From Lachnospiraceae bacterium (GTDB lineage Bacteria; Bacillota; Clostridia; Lachnospirales; Lachnospiraceae): a stretch of 61,007 nt of DNA. The stretch lies in NCBI GenBank assembly GCA_949383255.1, contig CASJPF010000022.1, positions 1 to 61,007 of the forward strand. Direction: 5' to 3'. Under the pieces are notes generated by a model. That model saw only the letters and a program-made list of their open reading frames with translations, was not told the DNA's origin and did no database searches. Numbering within the stretch: position 1 is the first letter of the stretch; each line of letters opens with the position of its first letter. The position numbers were made by a program, and so were the translations under genes. Shown here one piece after another: positions 9,019-18,416 of the stretch.

Positions 9019-10377
9019 TTACTTCTCAATTTGATTCATTATTTTTATTAATCGCTTACATAAAAACTTATAATCATATTTACGAAGCTCTTTTTTATTT
9101 GGATTATGTTCTATCCTTCCACAGCACATAAACTCTTTATATTTTTGGCAAATATAAAGATATAAATTTTTGTAATCCGTCTCGTTATGGGATTCCTCAT
9201 ATGCAATTCCCAAATTTGTTTTTCTTATGATATCCGCCAGTTCACTGTGCATTATATCTCCCATTATCAGACCAATTACAGGCTTATCAGCAGACATGTA
9301 TTCCAATACTTTACCAGTTATTACGCCTCCTTCATTATTCTGATAATCGTGTGATGCCACCAATAAAATATCAGACTGCTGCTGCAATTGCAGGGCATCC
9401 TTATGAGAAAGCTTTCCATGCGAAACACAATTTTTGCCTAAATTATAATTTTGTGCCTGATTCTTAAATATTTTATATGCCGAGTCATTTCCAGCAAAAT
9501 GAAATTCCACTGCATCTTTGTCTATTTCTCCCTGCTCTATCCCATCTTTGACGCATTGAAAAAATATAGATAAATTGACAAGCCCCCCATACATAGATCC
9601 TGTATATGTAAATATTAACTTTGAACAATCCAGTCTTTGTGTATTTAAATGATACCGATCTGACATATCATACCCATTTGTCAAGCAATATGTTTTCTTT
9701 CTATATTTCAATGGCACTTTTTTGCATATTCCCTTTGATACTCCCAGAATACAATCTGCTTTTTTCCAAACCTGCCTTTCATATCTCTTTGCCAACCATT
9801 TCACATAATCTGGTGTAAATTTATACCGATAAATTGCATCGCGTATGTCAAATATCCACAAAATTTCTTTATGACACTTACGATAATACTTCCCGGTAAA
9901 AAAGCTAAATATATCCCCATAGGAAGTAATCACATAGTCAAAACCATCAAGTTTTCTTAGCGTTTTTTTCACACTTAAATATAAATCATATTGTTTTATC
10001 AATTGCACTATATAATCCAAACTTCCCAAAATAGGATATGCTGCCTCATAAGTATAAAATTCTTCATGTCCTGTTTTAGGATTGATTTTATATCTGTTTT
10101 CTAAATTATCAAAACGTTTCTTTTTGTGCGGTTCAATTATTTTATGATATATATTATAAAACCTCTTATAGAACTTAGACTGATATGCATAGTATACTTT
10201 GATACCTTCTGTATCTAACTTTAAAAGTTCATCCTCTATATTTATCTCTTTTTTTTCTGTTATTACTTGTACTTCATATCCATTTTGACGCAAATACTTC
10301 GCCAATTTACTTGTTCTAACTGCCGCAATTGTATTATCTGGTGCAAAATAGTTGCATATTAATAAAATTCGTTTCAT
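9019..10377 (-). CDS. Glycosyltransferase family 4-like protein
   Basis: The 452-residue protein opens RILLICNYFAPDNTIAAVRTSKLAKYLR, the N-terminal acceptor domain of GT-B fold retaining transferases. The C-terminal half has the donor-site region YTGSMYGG, SDILLVASHDYQNNEGGVITGKVLEYMSADKPVIGLI, where the E-x7-E-like block contacts the nucleotide sugar. It likely adds one sugar of the surface polymer on the cytoplasmic face of the membrane. It is transcribed just after the N-terminal half-gene at 10388-11332 and just before the amino-sugar cassette, so the 2,3-diamino sugar may be its donor. Confidence 0.82.
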   Translation of the reverse strand: MKRILLICNYFAPDNTIAAVRTSKLAKYLRQNGYEVQVITEKKEINIEDELLKLDTEGIKVYYAYQSKFYKRFYNIYHKIIEPHKKKRFDNLENRYKINPKTGHEEFYTYEAAYPILGSLDYIVQLIKQYDLYLSVKKTLRKLDGFDYVITSYGDIFSFFTGKYYRKCHKEILWIFDIRDAIYRYKFTPDYVKWLAKRYERQVWKKADCILGVSKGICKKVPLKYRKKTYCLTNGYDMSDRYHLNTQRLDCSKLIFTYTGSMYGGLVNLSIFFQCVKDGIEQGEIDKDAVEFHFAGNDSAYKIFKNQAQNYNLGKNCVSHGKLSHKDALQLQQQSDILLVASHDYQNNEGGVITGKVLEYMSADKPVIGLIMGDIMHSELADIIRKTNLGIAYEESHNETDYKNLYLYICQKYKEFMCCGRIEHNPNKKELRKYDYKFLCKRLIKIMNQIEK

Positions 10378-10387
10378 AAATTATCAA

Positions 10388-11332
10388 TTACAAATAGTCC
10401 TCTCTTCTTGTATTCAATACTTTATCAATCTTGGGAGAACCAAGTCCCAGTATCTTTTCCTCCCAATATTTTCTCGCTATCTCTGTATCATTATTTGTCG
10501 CCTCCAAAAGTACTTTAATATATACTTGTTTCATATCCTCAGACTGTACAATCACTCTGTCTGCGTTAAATACTGCTGGCACAGTGCAGAAATGTCTCAT
10601 ACCCTTTATTTTTTCATCCTCCTCTGGCTTAATCTCATCTAGTACAAAATATGGTATATAGACCAGCTTGTCAGTAAATTTTTTTAGATTCTCTGAGAAA
10701 AAAAATGGAGGTACACTTGTCACAAGATTTATATTATCATATGGATTATGTATATAAATAACATCCGGCTTCCGCATTTTAAAATCATAATCCTCATAGC
10801 TTGTAATTGGTACATAATCTGGATACTGATTGCCTTCATAATGCATCTCACGGAAGCTTCCATCTGGATTTTTATCGTAATATGGAATTGGGACTACAAA
10901 AGCATCACATTGTTCATCTGCATCTGCTGCCTTCCAAACACTCTCAAGGCTGTCCCACATACTGGCTTTATAAGGAAGAAAAACAACTTCTTTTTTGGCA
11001 ACAATGTCATTTTTTACACTATTCTCTACTTTTAGTAATTGCTTTCTTAGCTTTTTATAAATTTTATTTTCATTGTATGCCTTGCTGTCTAACTCATTGT
11101 AAGCAAAAAAAAGAGTATTACAGTATTCTTCAACAAAAGACACTGTAATATGTCCCGGCCCTTCTAGTCCTTCAATACTTTTTCCTAGTGAAACTGCAAA
11201 TTCCTGACATTCGGCAAGCATATTTTGTACTAAAATACAATTATTTTGACTTAATGCTTCTTTAATTTCCTCATGAGCCTGATACAAACTCTGAATAAAC
11301 TCTAATACTTCCTGTTTCTGTGCTTTTCTCAT
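10388..11332 (-). CDS. N-terminal half of a glycerophosphotransferase-like protein
   Basis: The 314-residue product has a helical N-terminus (about 110 residues) followed by a domain (VVFLPYKASMWDSLESVW, PIPYYDKNPDGSF, PDYVPITSYEDYDF, IHNPYDN, CTVPAVFNADRVIVQSEDM) that I know from long Lachnospiraceae proteins with a CDP-glycerol glycerophosphotransferase-like fold. In those, the segment LGSPKIDKVLNTRRED runs straight on into a W..FYNTS.. block. Here a TAA stop follows RREDYL, and the matching continuation is encoded 4.5 kb away at 4262-5842. The gene is first in the operon, directly behind a plausible promoter. It could be half of a two-chain enzyme or a relic. Confidence 0.7.
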   Translation of the reverse strand: MRKAQKQEVLEFIQSLYQAHEEIKEALSQNNCILVQNMLAECQEFAVSLGKSIEGLEGPGHITVSFVEEYCNTLFFAYNELDSKAYNENKIYKKLRKQLLKVENSVKNDIVAKKEVVFLPYKASMWDSLESVWKAADADEQCDAFVVPIPYYDKNPDGSFREMHYEGNQYPDYVPITSYEDYDFKMRKPDVIYIHNPYDNINLVTSVPPFFFSENLKKFTDKLVYIPYFVLDEIKPEEDEKIKGMRHFCTVPAVFNADRVIVQSEDMKQVYIKVLLEATNNDTEIARKYWEEKILGLGSPKIDKVLNTRREDYL

Positions 11333-11391
11333 TTTTTCCCAACCAATCTTTTATTCAAACACTTAAATATATTTATTCTTATATCGACATT

Positions 11392-11420
11392 AGTCTATTA
11401 TGTTTTTACTAAAATGACAA
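11392..11420 (-). promoter_or_regulatory. Predicted sigma-A promoter of the surface-polysaccharide operon
   Basis: On the minus strand TTGTCA (11415-11420) and TAGACT (11392-11397) are separated by exactly 17 bases, about 60 bases before the first gene of the operon. This fits a housekeeping promoter. It is a prediction from two hexamers only. Confidence 0.45.
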
Positions 11421-11540
11421 TTTTTTGTGAACTACTCCACCTCTTTTCTAATTTGAGTAAAAAGGTGGTATTTATCTTCCACTTTAAAAGGCAATACTCT
11501 ATTGAGATTGAGATAAATTATAACAGAATTTTTATGTCAT

Positions 11541-11570
11541 GACAACTGGTGACTGTTCCCACCAGTTGTC
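11541..11570. repeat. Perfect 11-bp inverted repeat in the 11333-11760 intergenic gap
   Basis: GACAACTGGTG (11541-11551) is repeated in reverse complement at 11560-11570 with an 8-base loop. No T-run follows on either strand, so it is not a standard terminator. It lies between the 3' end of the chemoreceptor gene and the promoter of the polysaccharide operon, both on the minus strand. A second weaker stem (CCACCTCTTTT with AAAAAGGTGG, about 11438-11468) is nearby. I see no gene in the 428-base gap. Confidence 0.55.
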
Positions 11571-11760
11571 AATATTGTTCATTGCTGTAACTATAACACT
11601 TTTTGTCCAAAATTGCAAACAATTTAAAAGTGTTAACTAACCATTGCCCGTAGGCAGTAACTTCTTGCTCAAATGATTAAAATACAGCTATAATATGTAG
11701 CAGTTTCATGGTATGCTTTCTCTCTTTTGCATATGTCAGAAGTCATCCTACCAAATTTTA

Positions 11761-13446
11761 TCAGATACGCTTTTCGTCATTGAGTTTAAAAGAATTTATC
11801 AAGCTCCTTAAAAGACTCGAATGAGAGGACAACTCCTCGCTGACTGCAGCGCACTCCTCACTTGTAGCGGAATTTGACTGAACCGCAGCAGAAATCTGTT
11901 CAATGCCCTCATTGACCTGCGCAATCGCCACAGTTTGTTTCTCCACAGCATCCACAACAGTTGTCATCTTATCCGTCACTCCATCTGCAATCTGATTGGT
12001 CTGTTCTAGTGCTTGCGTAACTTTTATCATTGCTTGGCTGCCCTCGCCAACAGTGTTTATAGAACTTTCAATTAATTCCTTCGTTGCCTTGGCTGCCTCG
12101 TCAGACTTTGCAGCCAAGTTCCTAACCTCCTCTGCAACCACGGCAAATCCCTTACCCGCAGATCCTGCTCTCGCAGCCTCCACGGCAGCATTGAGCGCCA
12201 AAATATTAATCTGAAAGGAAATACTTTCGATTGTGGCAATAATTGTGTTGATTTTTTCTGAGGAATCCGAAATATGTACCATTGCTACATTCAGCTCTTT
12301 AACGCAATCCATGCTAACCGCCAATTTCTCACTAACCTGATTGACAAACTCTCCGGCTTCCTTTGCAGCAACTGCAGTCTGCTTAGCGCTCTCAGAAATA
12401 TCTGTGACAGTTGCCGAAATCTCCTCGACTGCGCTCGCTTGTTCTGTCGTACTCTGTGCCAGCGACTGCGCAGTATGGGACATTTGATCTGCTCCTGTCG
12501 AAACCTGTCCGGCGCTGGTAGCAACCTTTCCCATAGTATGATTTAACGCGGAATGAATGCTCTCTAAAGACCGCCGAATGGACTGAAAATCCCCTGTATA
12601 ATTTTGTTTGGCACTTATTGTTAGATCACCGTCTGCAATCGCCCCCAGCACATCAGAAATCTCACCAATATAAACCTGCATTTGTTGTATTGTTTTCTCA
12701 AAAACCCGCGCCAGAAAGCCAATCTCATCATGGGAATGAATACCAACCTGTATCTTTTCGTCCTTTGCCAATCCAAGATCGCCCCTCTCTAGACGCTGCG
12801 CCATACGGGCAATCTCACGCAAAGGTCTGGATATTCTCTTTGTCAGGTAGATTGCTAGAAACAATACACAACAAGTGACAGTGATAATACTTAAAATAGA
12901 AATAACATTAATCACGTTGGCGGTTCCCTGTTTCGCTTGTGTTGTGGGAAGCCCGGCAAAAATCAAACCATTAACCTTTCCGTCTTCTCCTCTTGTGGGA
13001 ACATAGGAACATAGATAACTAACACCTAGAATATCTGCTTCTCCTACATAACTCTGCCCCTGATCCAACACAATCGCTTTCAGCTCTGAAGACAACTTCG
13101 TCCCTACCACACGTTCTCCATTTTGCATCACCGTGCTATATTTGCGGATATCTCCCTCAAAAATAGTAAACTCACAACCCATATGCTGCTTCATCTCATC
13201 CAGCATCTGGTTTATATCCTCACTGTCAGAAATCCTTCCAAGTTCATAACCCAGCATATCTGTGCCATTAATACAGCGCTCCTTTTGCATATCCGTAATT
13301 AAGTTCCGAAACATAGAGACACATATAGTAAGTGCCATCACAACAAAGAAAATCTGCATAATAGCCATTACACATCCTATCTTTAGTCCAATCCCTATGT
13401 ATTTTCTACTTTTCTCTCCATTCTGCATTTGATTGTTACGCATCAT
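11761..13446 (-). CDS. Methyl-accepting chemotaxis protein
   Basis: The 561-residue receptor has a first membrane helix (about residues 22-46) and an extracellular single-Cache-like sensor of about 130 residues, with the motif [26 protein letters not shown] second helix follows near residues 185-205, then HAMP ([14 protein letters not shown]) and a long helical signalling domain. The kinase-contact hairpin tip reads [35 protein letters not shown] split across both helices, which is diagnostic. It should bind a small ligand outside the cell and control CheA. The ligand cannot be told. The gene appears monocistronic; no other chemotaxis gene is in the window. Confidence 0.93.
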   Translation of the reverse strand: MMRNNQMQNGEKSRKYIGIGLKIGCVMAIMQIFFVVMALTICVSMFRNLITDMQKERCINGTDMLGYELGRISDSEDINQMLDEMKQHMGCEFTIFEGDIRKYSTVMQNGERVVGTKLSSELKAIVLDQGQSYVGEADILGVSYLCSYVPTRGEDGKVNGLIFAGLPTTQAKQGTANVINVISILSIITVTCCVLFLAIYLTKRISRPLREIARMAQRLERGDLGLAKDEKIQVGIHSHDEIGFLARVFEKTIQQMQVYIGEISDVLGAIADGDLTISAKQNYTGDFQSIRRSLESIHSALNHTMGKVATSAGQVSTGADQMSHTAQSLAQSTTEQASAVEEISATVTDISESAKQTAVAAKEAGEFVNQVSEKLAVSMDCVKELNVAMVHISDSSEKINTIIATIESISFQINILALNAAVEAARAGSAGKGFAVVAEEVRNLAAKSDEAAKATKELIESSINTVGEGSQAMIKVTQALEQTNQIADGVTDKMTTVVDAVEKQTVAIAQVNEGIEQISAAVQSNSATSEECAAVSEELSSHSSLLRSLINSFKLNDEKRI

Positions 13447-13656
13447 TGGTTCCTCCGTTTTTCAAAATTACATTTCTTTTTTAATAAAGTCTCCAATCTC
13501 TTAATTTATAATCAAAATTTATGAACCTTTTTGGTGAATTTCTCCATTGTTAAAGTTAAAGTAAAGCGTTATTCTATCCTATAAAACATATTCTTTTTTC
13601 TTATAAATGATACAGGATTTTTCTTTTTTACAATGACAAAGGATAAGGACAACGCA

Positions 13657-14088
13657 CTACTCCCACTTAAATAGTACAAATCCTCCAATGGCAATCAGGG
13701 CACCAATAACTTTCCGCCAACTAAATGGTTGCTTCTCCACACCAAACAATCCAAATAGCTCTATCAAATATGCGATAATCAGTTGTGCTATGACAATAAG
13801 CATCACTGCCTTTGACGGTCCGAGGGCATCCATGCTCTTGATAACCGTCAATGTAATAAAAGCCCCCATAGCACCACCAAGTAAAACATATTTGGGTTCC
13901 ACAGCGATCACTTCACGAAAAGACGTTCTATCTACAAGCAGCCACGCTATAATACACACTAGAAATGCGGTGAACTGTACAAACGCATTTGCCGCCCATA
14001 GGCTGGATGACTCTGTCACCTTTGTGTTGAACACTCCTTGCACACTCATCAGTGTCCCCGATATCAGCGCGATTAAAATCCCAATCAT
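13657..14088 (-). CDS. DMT-family small membrane transporter (DUF606/YdcZ-like)
   Basis: This 143-residue protein has about five hydrophobic helices. The opening MIGILIALISGTLMSVQGVFNTK and the region LLGGAMGAFITLTVIKSMDALGPSKA are typical of DUF606 (YdcZ) members of the drug/metabolite transporter superfamily, which often work as pairs or homodimers. The substrate is unknown. An AAAGGAG site precedes the ATG. It stands alone between the chemoreceptor and an orphan solute-binding protein gene. Confidence 0.85.
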   Translation of the reverse strand: MIGILIALISGTLMSVQGVFNTKVTESSSLWAANAFVQFTAFLVCIIAWLLVDRTSFREVIAVEPKYVLLGGAMGAFITLTVIKSMDALGPSKAVMLIVIAQLIIAYLIELFGLFGVEKQPFSWRKVIGALIAIGGFVLFKWE

Positions 14089-14243
14089 AATTATAAATCT
14101 CCTTTACTATTCTGACAACAGTAATAACAATTCAATATTCCAGTTACTATTTATGATCTAGAAAACCACTTATAGTAACTATTCGGAGCGATATTTGAAA
14201 TTTTGCTTTGCAAAAACCGCCCCTTATACCTGAATCATATTCT

Positions 14244-14299
14244 TATGGAATGCACAGTATATGCGCATTCCCGACCTATGAAAAGTAACAGATTCCATA
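14244..14299. other. Hairpin-forming region in the 14089-14436 gap
   Basis: A stem at 14248-14256 pairs with 14262-14270 around a 5-base loop. An alternative pairing joins TATGGAAT (14244-14251) to ATTCCATA (14292-14299), so the two structures exclude each other. It sits downstream of the solute-binding protein gene and upstream of the DMT transporter gene, both on minus. There is no T-run. I see no gene in this 348-base gap. Confidence 0.4.
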
Positions 14300-14436
14300 G
14301 TAGCTTAGAACTAATGTTTAAAACCGTTGCCACCAGTTTACAATTATAATTGGATTATTTTTAAAAAATTATTCTAAGATTCACAAATATTCTGTGTTGT
14401 ATGCACAACTTACAAAATACTGCTCTACGCGAACGC

Positions 14437-15948
14437 TTATTGTGTCTCAGACGTTGGACTAGGTAATCCGTTGTTAGGTGCGACATCCAGTTCTCCTGTA
14501 CCCTCCTCGTACTCGACAGCAGGCAAAAGTTCCACTTGAGGGTCCTCGAGTGGCATCTCTGTGACAGGCTCCCCCGCAAGCTGAGTTTTTATCTGCTCGG
14601 AGAGTTGTCGTAACTGGGTATTTGCATCCTCACCGCCCCAGACCTTTGCAAAACAAATTTCCAACTCCACCCAAAAGTTTGCAGTCTCTAACATCTTGGG
14701 TATTGGCACGGATTCCCGATAATTTTGCATAAACACGGCTTCGTTTGCATTTTCATAGCTATCCCGATTTACCGCCGAAAGCTTCCCTGTCATATTGTAC
14801 AAATCAGAACTTGCATTTTTAATTAAAAACTCCATCAAACGCCCCGCGGACTCTTTGTGATCAGAATATCCATTGATAACCAATGCGTTTGTCACAGACA
14901 TCCCTTTCGTCGAAAGCTCCTGATTAATGTCAGGCAGTTTTGCAAGCCCATATTCATATTCAAATTCACCATTCTCAGCTGCCTTGTCAAGCCGCCCAAT
15001 ACAGTCACTTGTCGCAATCGTATAGATGATTTTTCCCTCTTGAAACTCCTGCATAATTGTGTCGTAATTCGTCTCCTTGGTGTCAATGGAAAAGAATTGA
15101 TTCATATCCTGATACACTTTCAGGCTAGAAATAGACTCTGTATTGTAAATATCAATCAATGATTTATCATCCCCTGCAGCACCGCCTGCAGATATATAAT
15201 TTCCTATAAAAAAATAATTATAAAAAATATCTGACACATCCCACCGAAAGAAATACTCCACATTTTCCGGTGTCGAATACTGATCTGCAAAGGTCAAGAT
15301 ATCTACAATTGATGTGGGAATCAACTGCTCTGCAGTCACTGCATCTGTCACGCTTGTATTTTCTTCCTCTGCATTTTCCCCATCGTCTGCCTCACTCCCT
15401 CCTGCGCCATTTGCCTCATCTGCAATCTGCTGCAAATAGGTCTTATTGTAAAGCAAGGCACTTGTCTCATAGTACATTGGACACGCCACATACTTTCCAT
15501 CATATAGTACTGCATCTTGCGCTGCTTCATGAAACAACTGTTCCTCGTACACGGGCGCACTATCCGGCAATTGTGTCGCAAGTCCTGCCAAATATGCTTT
15601 CTCAAGAGAATTGTTACTCAATATATAAATGTCCGGTGTATCTACTTCATCATCCAGACTTGCCGTGTTGATTGCTTCGAGATACTCGAGTCCCGATACT
15701 AATTTTACATTCACTCGAATATCTGTACTATTATAAAACTCTAAAGTCTTACTATTTAAATAATCTGTCAGAGCGTCGTCTGTGTACCACAAATGAATCG
15801 TTTCTTTCCGGTTTACAAGTTCTGTCAAAGAGTTATTTATTTTTCCAGAATCTGTGTGATACCAAAATACGACAAACCAAACGAGCACTATCGCTACAAG
15901 TGCTGCTGCCACACCAAGCATTCTCTTTTTTATCCTATCATGTTTCAT
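14437..15948 (-). CDS. Extracellular solute-binding protein of a sugar-type ABC importer (orphan)
   Basis: The 503-residue protein begins MKHDRIKKRMLGVAAALV, a positively charged stretch followed by one membrane helix and no lipobox cysteine, so it is probably membrane-anchored. The mature part has family 1 solute-binding features (IHLWYTDDALTDYLN, IYILSNNSLEKAYLAGLA, YYETSALLYNKTYLQ, GRLMEFLI). Start at 15948 is chosen because GAGGAG lies eight bases upstream; a longer frame to 16002 has no such site. No permease or ATPase gene adjoins it, so its transporter is elsewhere or it acts as a sensor. Acidic linker around residues 200-215. Confidence 0.82.
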   Translation of the reverse strand: MKHDRIKKRMLGVAAALVAIVLVWFVVFWYHTDSGKINNSLTELVNRKETIHLWYTDDALTDYLNSKTLEFYNSTDIRVNVKLVSGLEYLEAINTASLDDEVDTPDIYILSNNSLEKAYLAGLATQLPDSAPVYEEQLFHEAAQDAVLYDGKYVACPMYYETSALLYNKTYLQQIADEANGAGGSEADDGENAEEENTSVTDAVTAEQLIPTSIVDILTFADQYSTPENVEYFFRWDVSDIFYNYFFIGNYISAGGAAGDDKSLIDIYNTESISSLKVYQDMNQFFSIDTKETNYDTIMQEFQEGKIIYTIATSDCIGRLDKAAENGEFEYEYGLAKLPDINQELSTKGMSVTNALVINGYSDHKESAGRLMEFLIKNASSDLYNMTGKLSAVNRDSYENANEAVFMQNYRESVPIPKMLETANFWVELEICFAKVWGGEDANTQLRQLSEQIKTQLAGEPVTEMPLEDPQVELLPAVEYEEGTGELDVAPNNGLPSPTSETQ

Positions 15949-16025
15949 TAAAACTCCTCTTAAATTATCTATATTGACATTTGCTTTTATTGCAAACAGC
16001 ATTTCACAGAGCTTTATCCCATCTG

Positions 16026-16195
16026 AGGAACTGTTAAGAAATAACTTTTAAATAGTGCGTAGGATTTTTTCGAGAGTGCCACTCGAAAATCAGGCGCATA
16101 GCAGGCTATGTAACTGATTTTTGAGTAATTGCTTTAGCAATATGATATCGTAGAAAAAGACAAGCAATATTAAAAGTTATTTTTAAACGGTTCCT
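16026..16195. repeat. 170-bp MITE-like element with 25-bp terminal inverted repeats
   Basis: The left end AGGAACTGTTAAGAAATAAC continues to about 16051. The right end is its reverse complement with a few mismatches (about 16169-16195, ending GTTATTTTTAAACGGTTCCT). Inside are three more palindromes: TTTTCGAG/CTCGAAAA near 16068-16090, CATAGC/GCTATG near 16097-16112 and ATTGC/GCAAT near 16128-16141. There is no ORF and no clear target duplication. It lies between argD (its 3' side) and the solute-binding protein gene, where it could also end transcription. Mobility by a transposase in trans is an inference. Confidence 0.65.
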
Positions 16196-16209
16196 AATAA
16201 GTTACCCTA

Positions 16210-17406
16210 TCACTGTTGCTCTGCAAAGCAAGCATCTACAATTTCTATCATATTATCTACATCTGCCTTTGACACAATCAAGGGCGGAATAAATCGAATA
16301 ATATTTGCGCCTGCGTTAATTAACAAAAGTCCTTTCTCAATCGCCCTGTTGATAATTTCATTGACTGACATGCCACACTCCAATCCCTGCATCAAACCAA
16401 TACCCCTATGTGCCTTGATATGGTCATACTTTTCCGTCAACGCCTCTAATTTTTCGTATAAATAAACTCCTGTCTCATTTACATTCGCCAAAATATCCTG
16501 CTCCTCAAACAAATCAATCACTTTTGAAACCGCCGCACACGCAAGTGGATTGCCGCCGTAGGTTGTCCCGTGATCCCCGCTTGTCAGCGACTGCTGTGCC
16601 ACTTTCTCTGTCATCATAAACGCACCGACTGGAACGCCACAACCAATTGCCTTTGCGCTTGTCAGAATATCCGGTTTCACGCCGAAACGCTGCCACGCAA
16701 ACATCGTACCCGTCCGTCCCATACCACACTGGATTTCGTCCAGAATCAGCAGGATTCCCCGCTCATCACAAAGCGCCCGCACCTGCCGCATAAACGCCTC
16801 CGTCGCCGGATAGATACCGCCCTCGCCCTGAACTGTCTCAAAAATAACCGCACACGTTCTATCCGTCACCTGTTCCTTGACACTTTCAAAGTCATTGAAA
16901 TCCGCAAATCTAACATTGCCAATGAGCGGCTCAAATGCCTCCCTGTAATGTGGATTTCCTGTCACTGAGAGTGCACCCATTGTGCGTCCGTGAAAAGAAT
17001 GATTCATAGCAATTATCTCATGGTCTGTATGCCCATCTCGCAAAAATGCATACTTGCGCGCTGCTTTCAGCGCCCCCTCAACTGCCTCCGCACCGCTATT
17101 AGTAAAAAAGATTCTGTCCATGCCCGAAACCTTTTTGAGTTTCTTTGCCGCCTCGATTGCGGGAATATTGTAATAATAATTTGATGTGTGAATTACTTTG
17201 TCAATCTGCGCCTTGAGCGCGTCATTGTACGCCTTGTTGTTATAGCCAAGCGCAAACACTGCAATACCTGCCACAAAATCAAGATATTTCTTTCCCTCGA
17301 TATCGTACATATACATACCATCACCCCGATCCCACACAATCTGGTACCGATTGTAGGTGTGAAGCAATGCTGCCTCCGCCTCGTCAATATATTCCTTCAT
17401 ACTCAT
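16210..17406 (-). CDS. argD: Acetylornithine aminotransferase
   Basis: A class III PLP aminotransferase of 398 residues. It has the cofactor-binding motifs TNSGAEAVEGALK, HSFHGRTMGALS, LILDEIQCGMGRTG and the Schiff-base lysine in LTSAKAIGCGVPVGAF. It converts N-acetylglutamate semialdehyde and glutamate to N-acetylornithine in arginine synthesis. ArgD length is normally about 390-400, so it is complete. It is the third gene after argJ and argB on the same strand, with 85 bases between argB and argD. Close relatives acting on succinylornithine or ornithine are possible by sequence, but the context favours ArgD. Confidence 0.93.
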   Translation of the reverse strand: MSMKEYIDEAEAALLHTYNRYQIVWDRGDGMYMYDIEGKKYLDFVAGIAVFALGYNNKAYNDALKAQIDKVIHTSNYYYNIPAIEAAKKLKKVSGMDRIFFTNSGAEAVEGALKAARKYAFLRDGHTDHEIIAMNHSFHGRTMGALSVTGNPHYREAFEPLIGNVRFADFNDFESVKEQVTDRTCAVIFETVQGEGGIYPATEAFMRQVRALCDERGILLILDEIQCGMGRTGTMFAWQRFGVKPDILTSAKAIGCGVPVGAFMMTEKVAQQSLTSGDHGTTYGGNPLACAAVSKVIDLFEEQDILANVNETGVYLYEKLEALTEKYDHIKAHRGIGLMQGLECGMSVNEIINRAIEKGLLLINAGANIIRFIPPLIVSKADVDNMIEIVDACFAEQQ

Positions 17407-17491
17407 AACCGTCGAACCTCCCTATGTCCGCAGACCCTGCTTTTTCGTCAATATCAGCCCTGCTCAGTACATGCCTCTTACCATCATGTTA

Positions 17492-18394
17492 TCATTCTAT
17501 ATCCATATGCTCCAAGTCCTCGTCCTTGACAATCGCTGTACCAATACCATTTCTGGTAAAGATTTCCAGTAATAGGCAGTGAGGAATCCGCCCGTCTAGG
17601 ATATGCACACGGTTGACGCCGTTGTTGATTGCGCTGGTGCAGTTGCCAAGCTTCGGCAACATGCCACCGCCAATAAAACCATCCTCAATTAGCTTTTCTG
17701 CCTGCGTCGCCGTTATCCTTGAGATAAATGAGGATTTGTCATTGATATCCTTGTATAGACCTTCAATATCCGTCAAAAAGGCAAGCTTCTCCGCGCCGAC
17801 TGCCTTCGCAATCGCACACGCCGCGTCATCTGCATTAATGTTGTAGGTCTGAAAATGCTCGTCAAGACCAATAGGTGCAACGATAGGCAGAAAATCTTTT
17901 TCAATCAAGTCAAACAGCACCTTGGGATTCACCTCTTTGATGTCGCCCACAAAGCCAATGTCCTTTCCTTCTGCATACTTCTTCTCGACCTTTAACAGAC
18001 CACCGTCCTTGCCGCTGACACCAACTGCTTTCACACCAAGCTCCTGAACCATTGTCACAAGACTCTTATTAACCTTGTTAAGCACCATTTCCGCAATCTC
18101 CATAGTCGCGTCGTCTGTGACGCGCAGACCGTTCACAAACTGCGCCTCCATGCCGACTTTCTCCACCCAGCGGCTAATTTCCTTGCCGCCGCCGTGCACA
18201 ATAATCGGCTTAAAGCCTACCAGCTTTAAAAGTGTCACATCCTTTATGACATTCTTTTGTAACTCCTCATTGCTCATAGCGCTTCCACCATATTTTACGA
18301 CAATATATTTTCTGTTAAATTTCTGTATATAAGGAAGCGCCTCAATCAGCACCTCCGCCTTTGACAAAACCTTGTTCATATCTTTTTCGTTCAT
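17492..18394 (-). CDS. argB: Acetylglutamate kinase
   Basis: The 300-residue amino-acid kinase has [11 protein letters not shown] with the phosphate-binding Lys, [12 protein letters not shown] for N-acetylglutamate, and LTDIEGLY near the nucleotide site. It phosphorylates N-acetylglutamate with ATP, the second step of arginine synthesis and often the arginine feedback point. The start at 18394 (MNEKDMNKV) is preferred since an AGGGAG site lies upstream inside the end of argJ. The longer frame to 18436 would overlap argJ further and lacks a site. The N-terminal helix ([14 protein letters not shown]) is typical of arginine-inhibited hexameric forms. Confidence 0.93.
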   Translation of the reverse strand: MNEKDMNKVLSKAEVLIEALPYIQKFNRKYIVVKYGGSAMSNEELQKNVIKDVTLLKLVGFKPIIVHGGGKEISRWVEKVGMEAQFVNGLRVTDDATMEIAEMVLNKVNKSLVTMVQELGVKAVGVSGKDGGLLKVEKKYAEGKDIGFVGDIKEVNPKVLFDLIEKDFLPIVAPIGLDEHFQTYNINADDAACAIAKAVGAEKLAFLTDIEGLYKDINDKSSFISRITATQAEKLIEDGFIGGGMLPKLGNCTSAINNGVNRVHILDGRIPHCLLLEIFTRNGIGTAIVKDEDLEHMDIE

Positions 18395-18416
18395 CTGATT
18401 TCTTTGCTCCCTTTTT

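Noticed and set aside
11438..11470. GGTGG-containing stem before the polysaccharide operon as a T-box leader
   Set aside because: The conserved T-box sequence, the specifier stem and a terminator are missing, and the gene order gives no tRNA-linked function.
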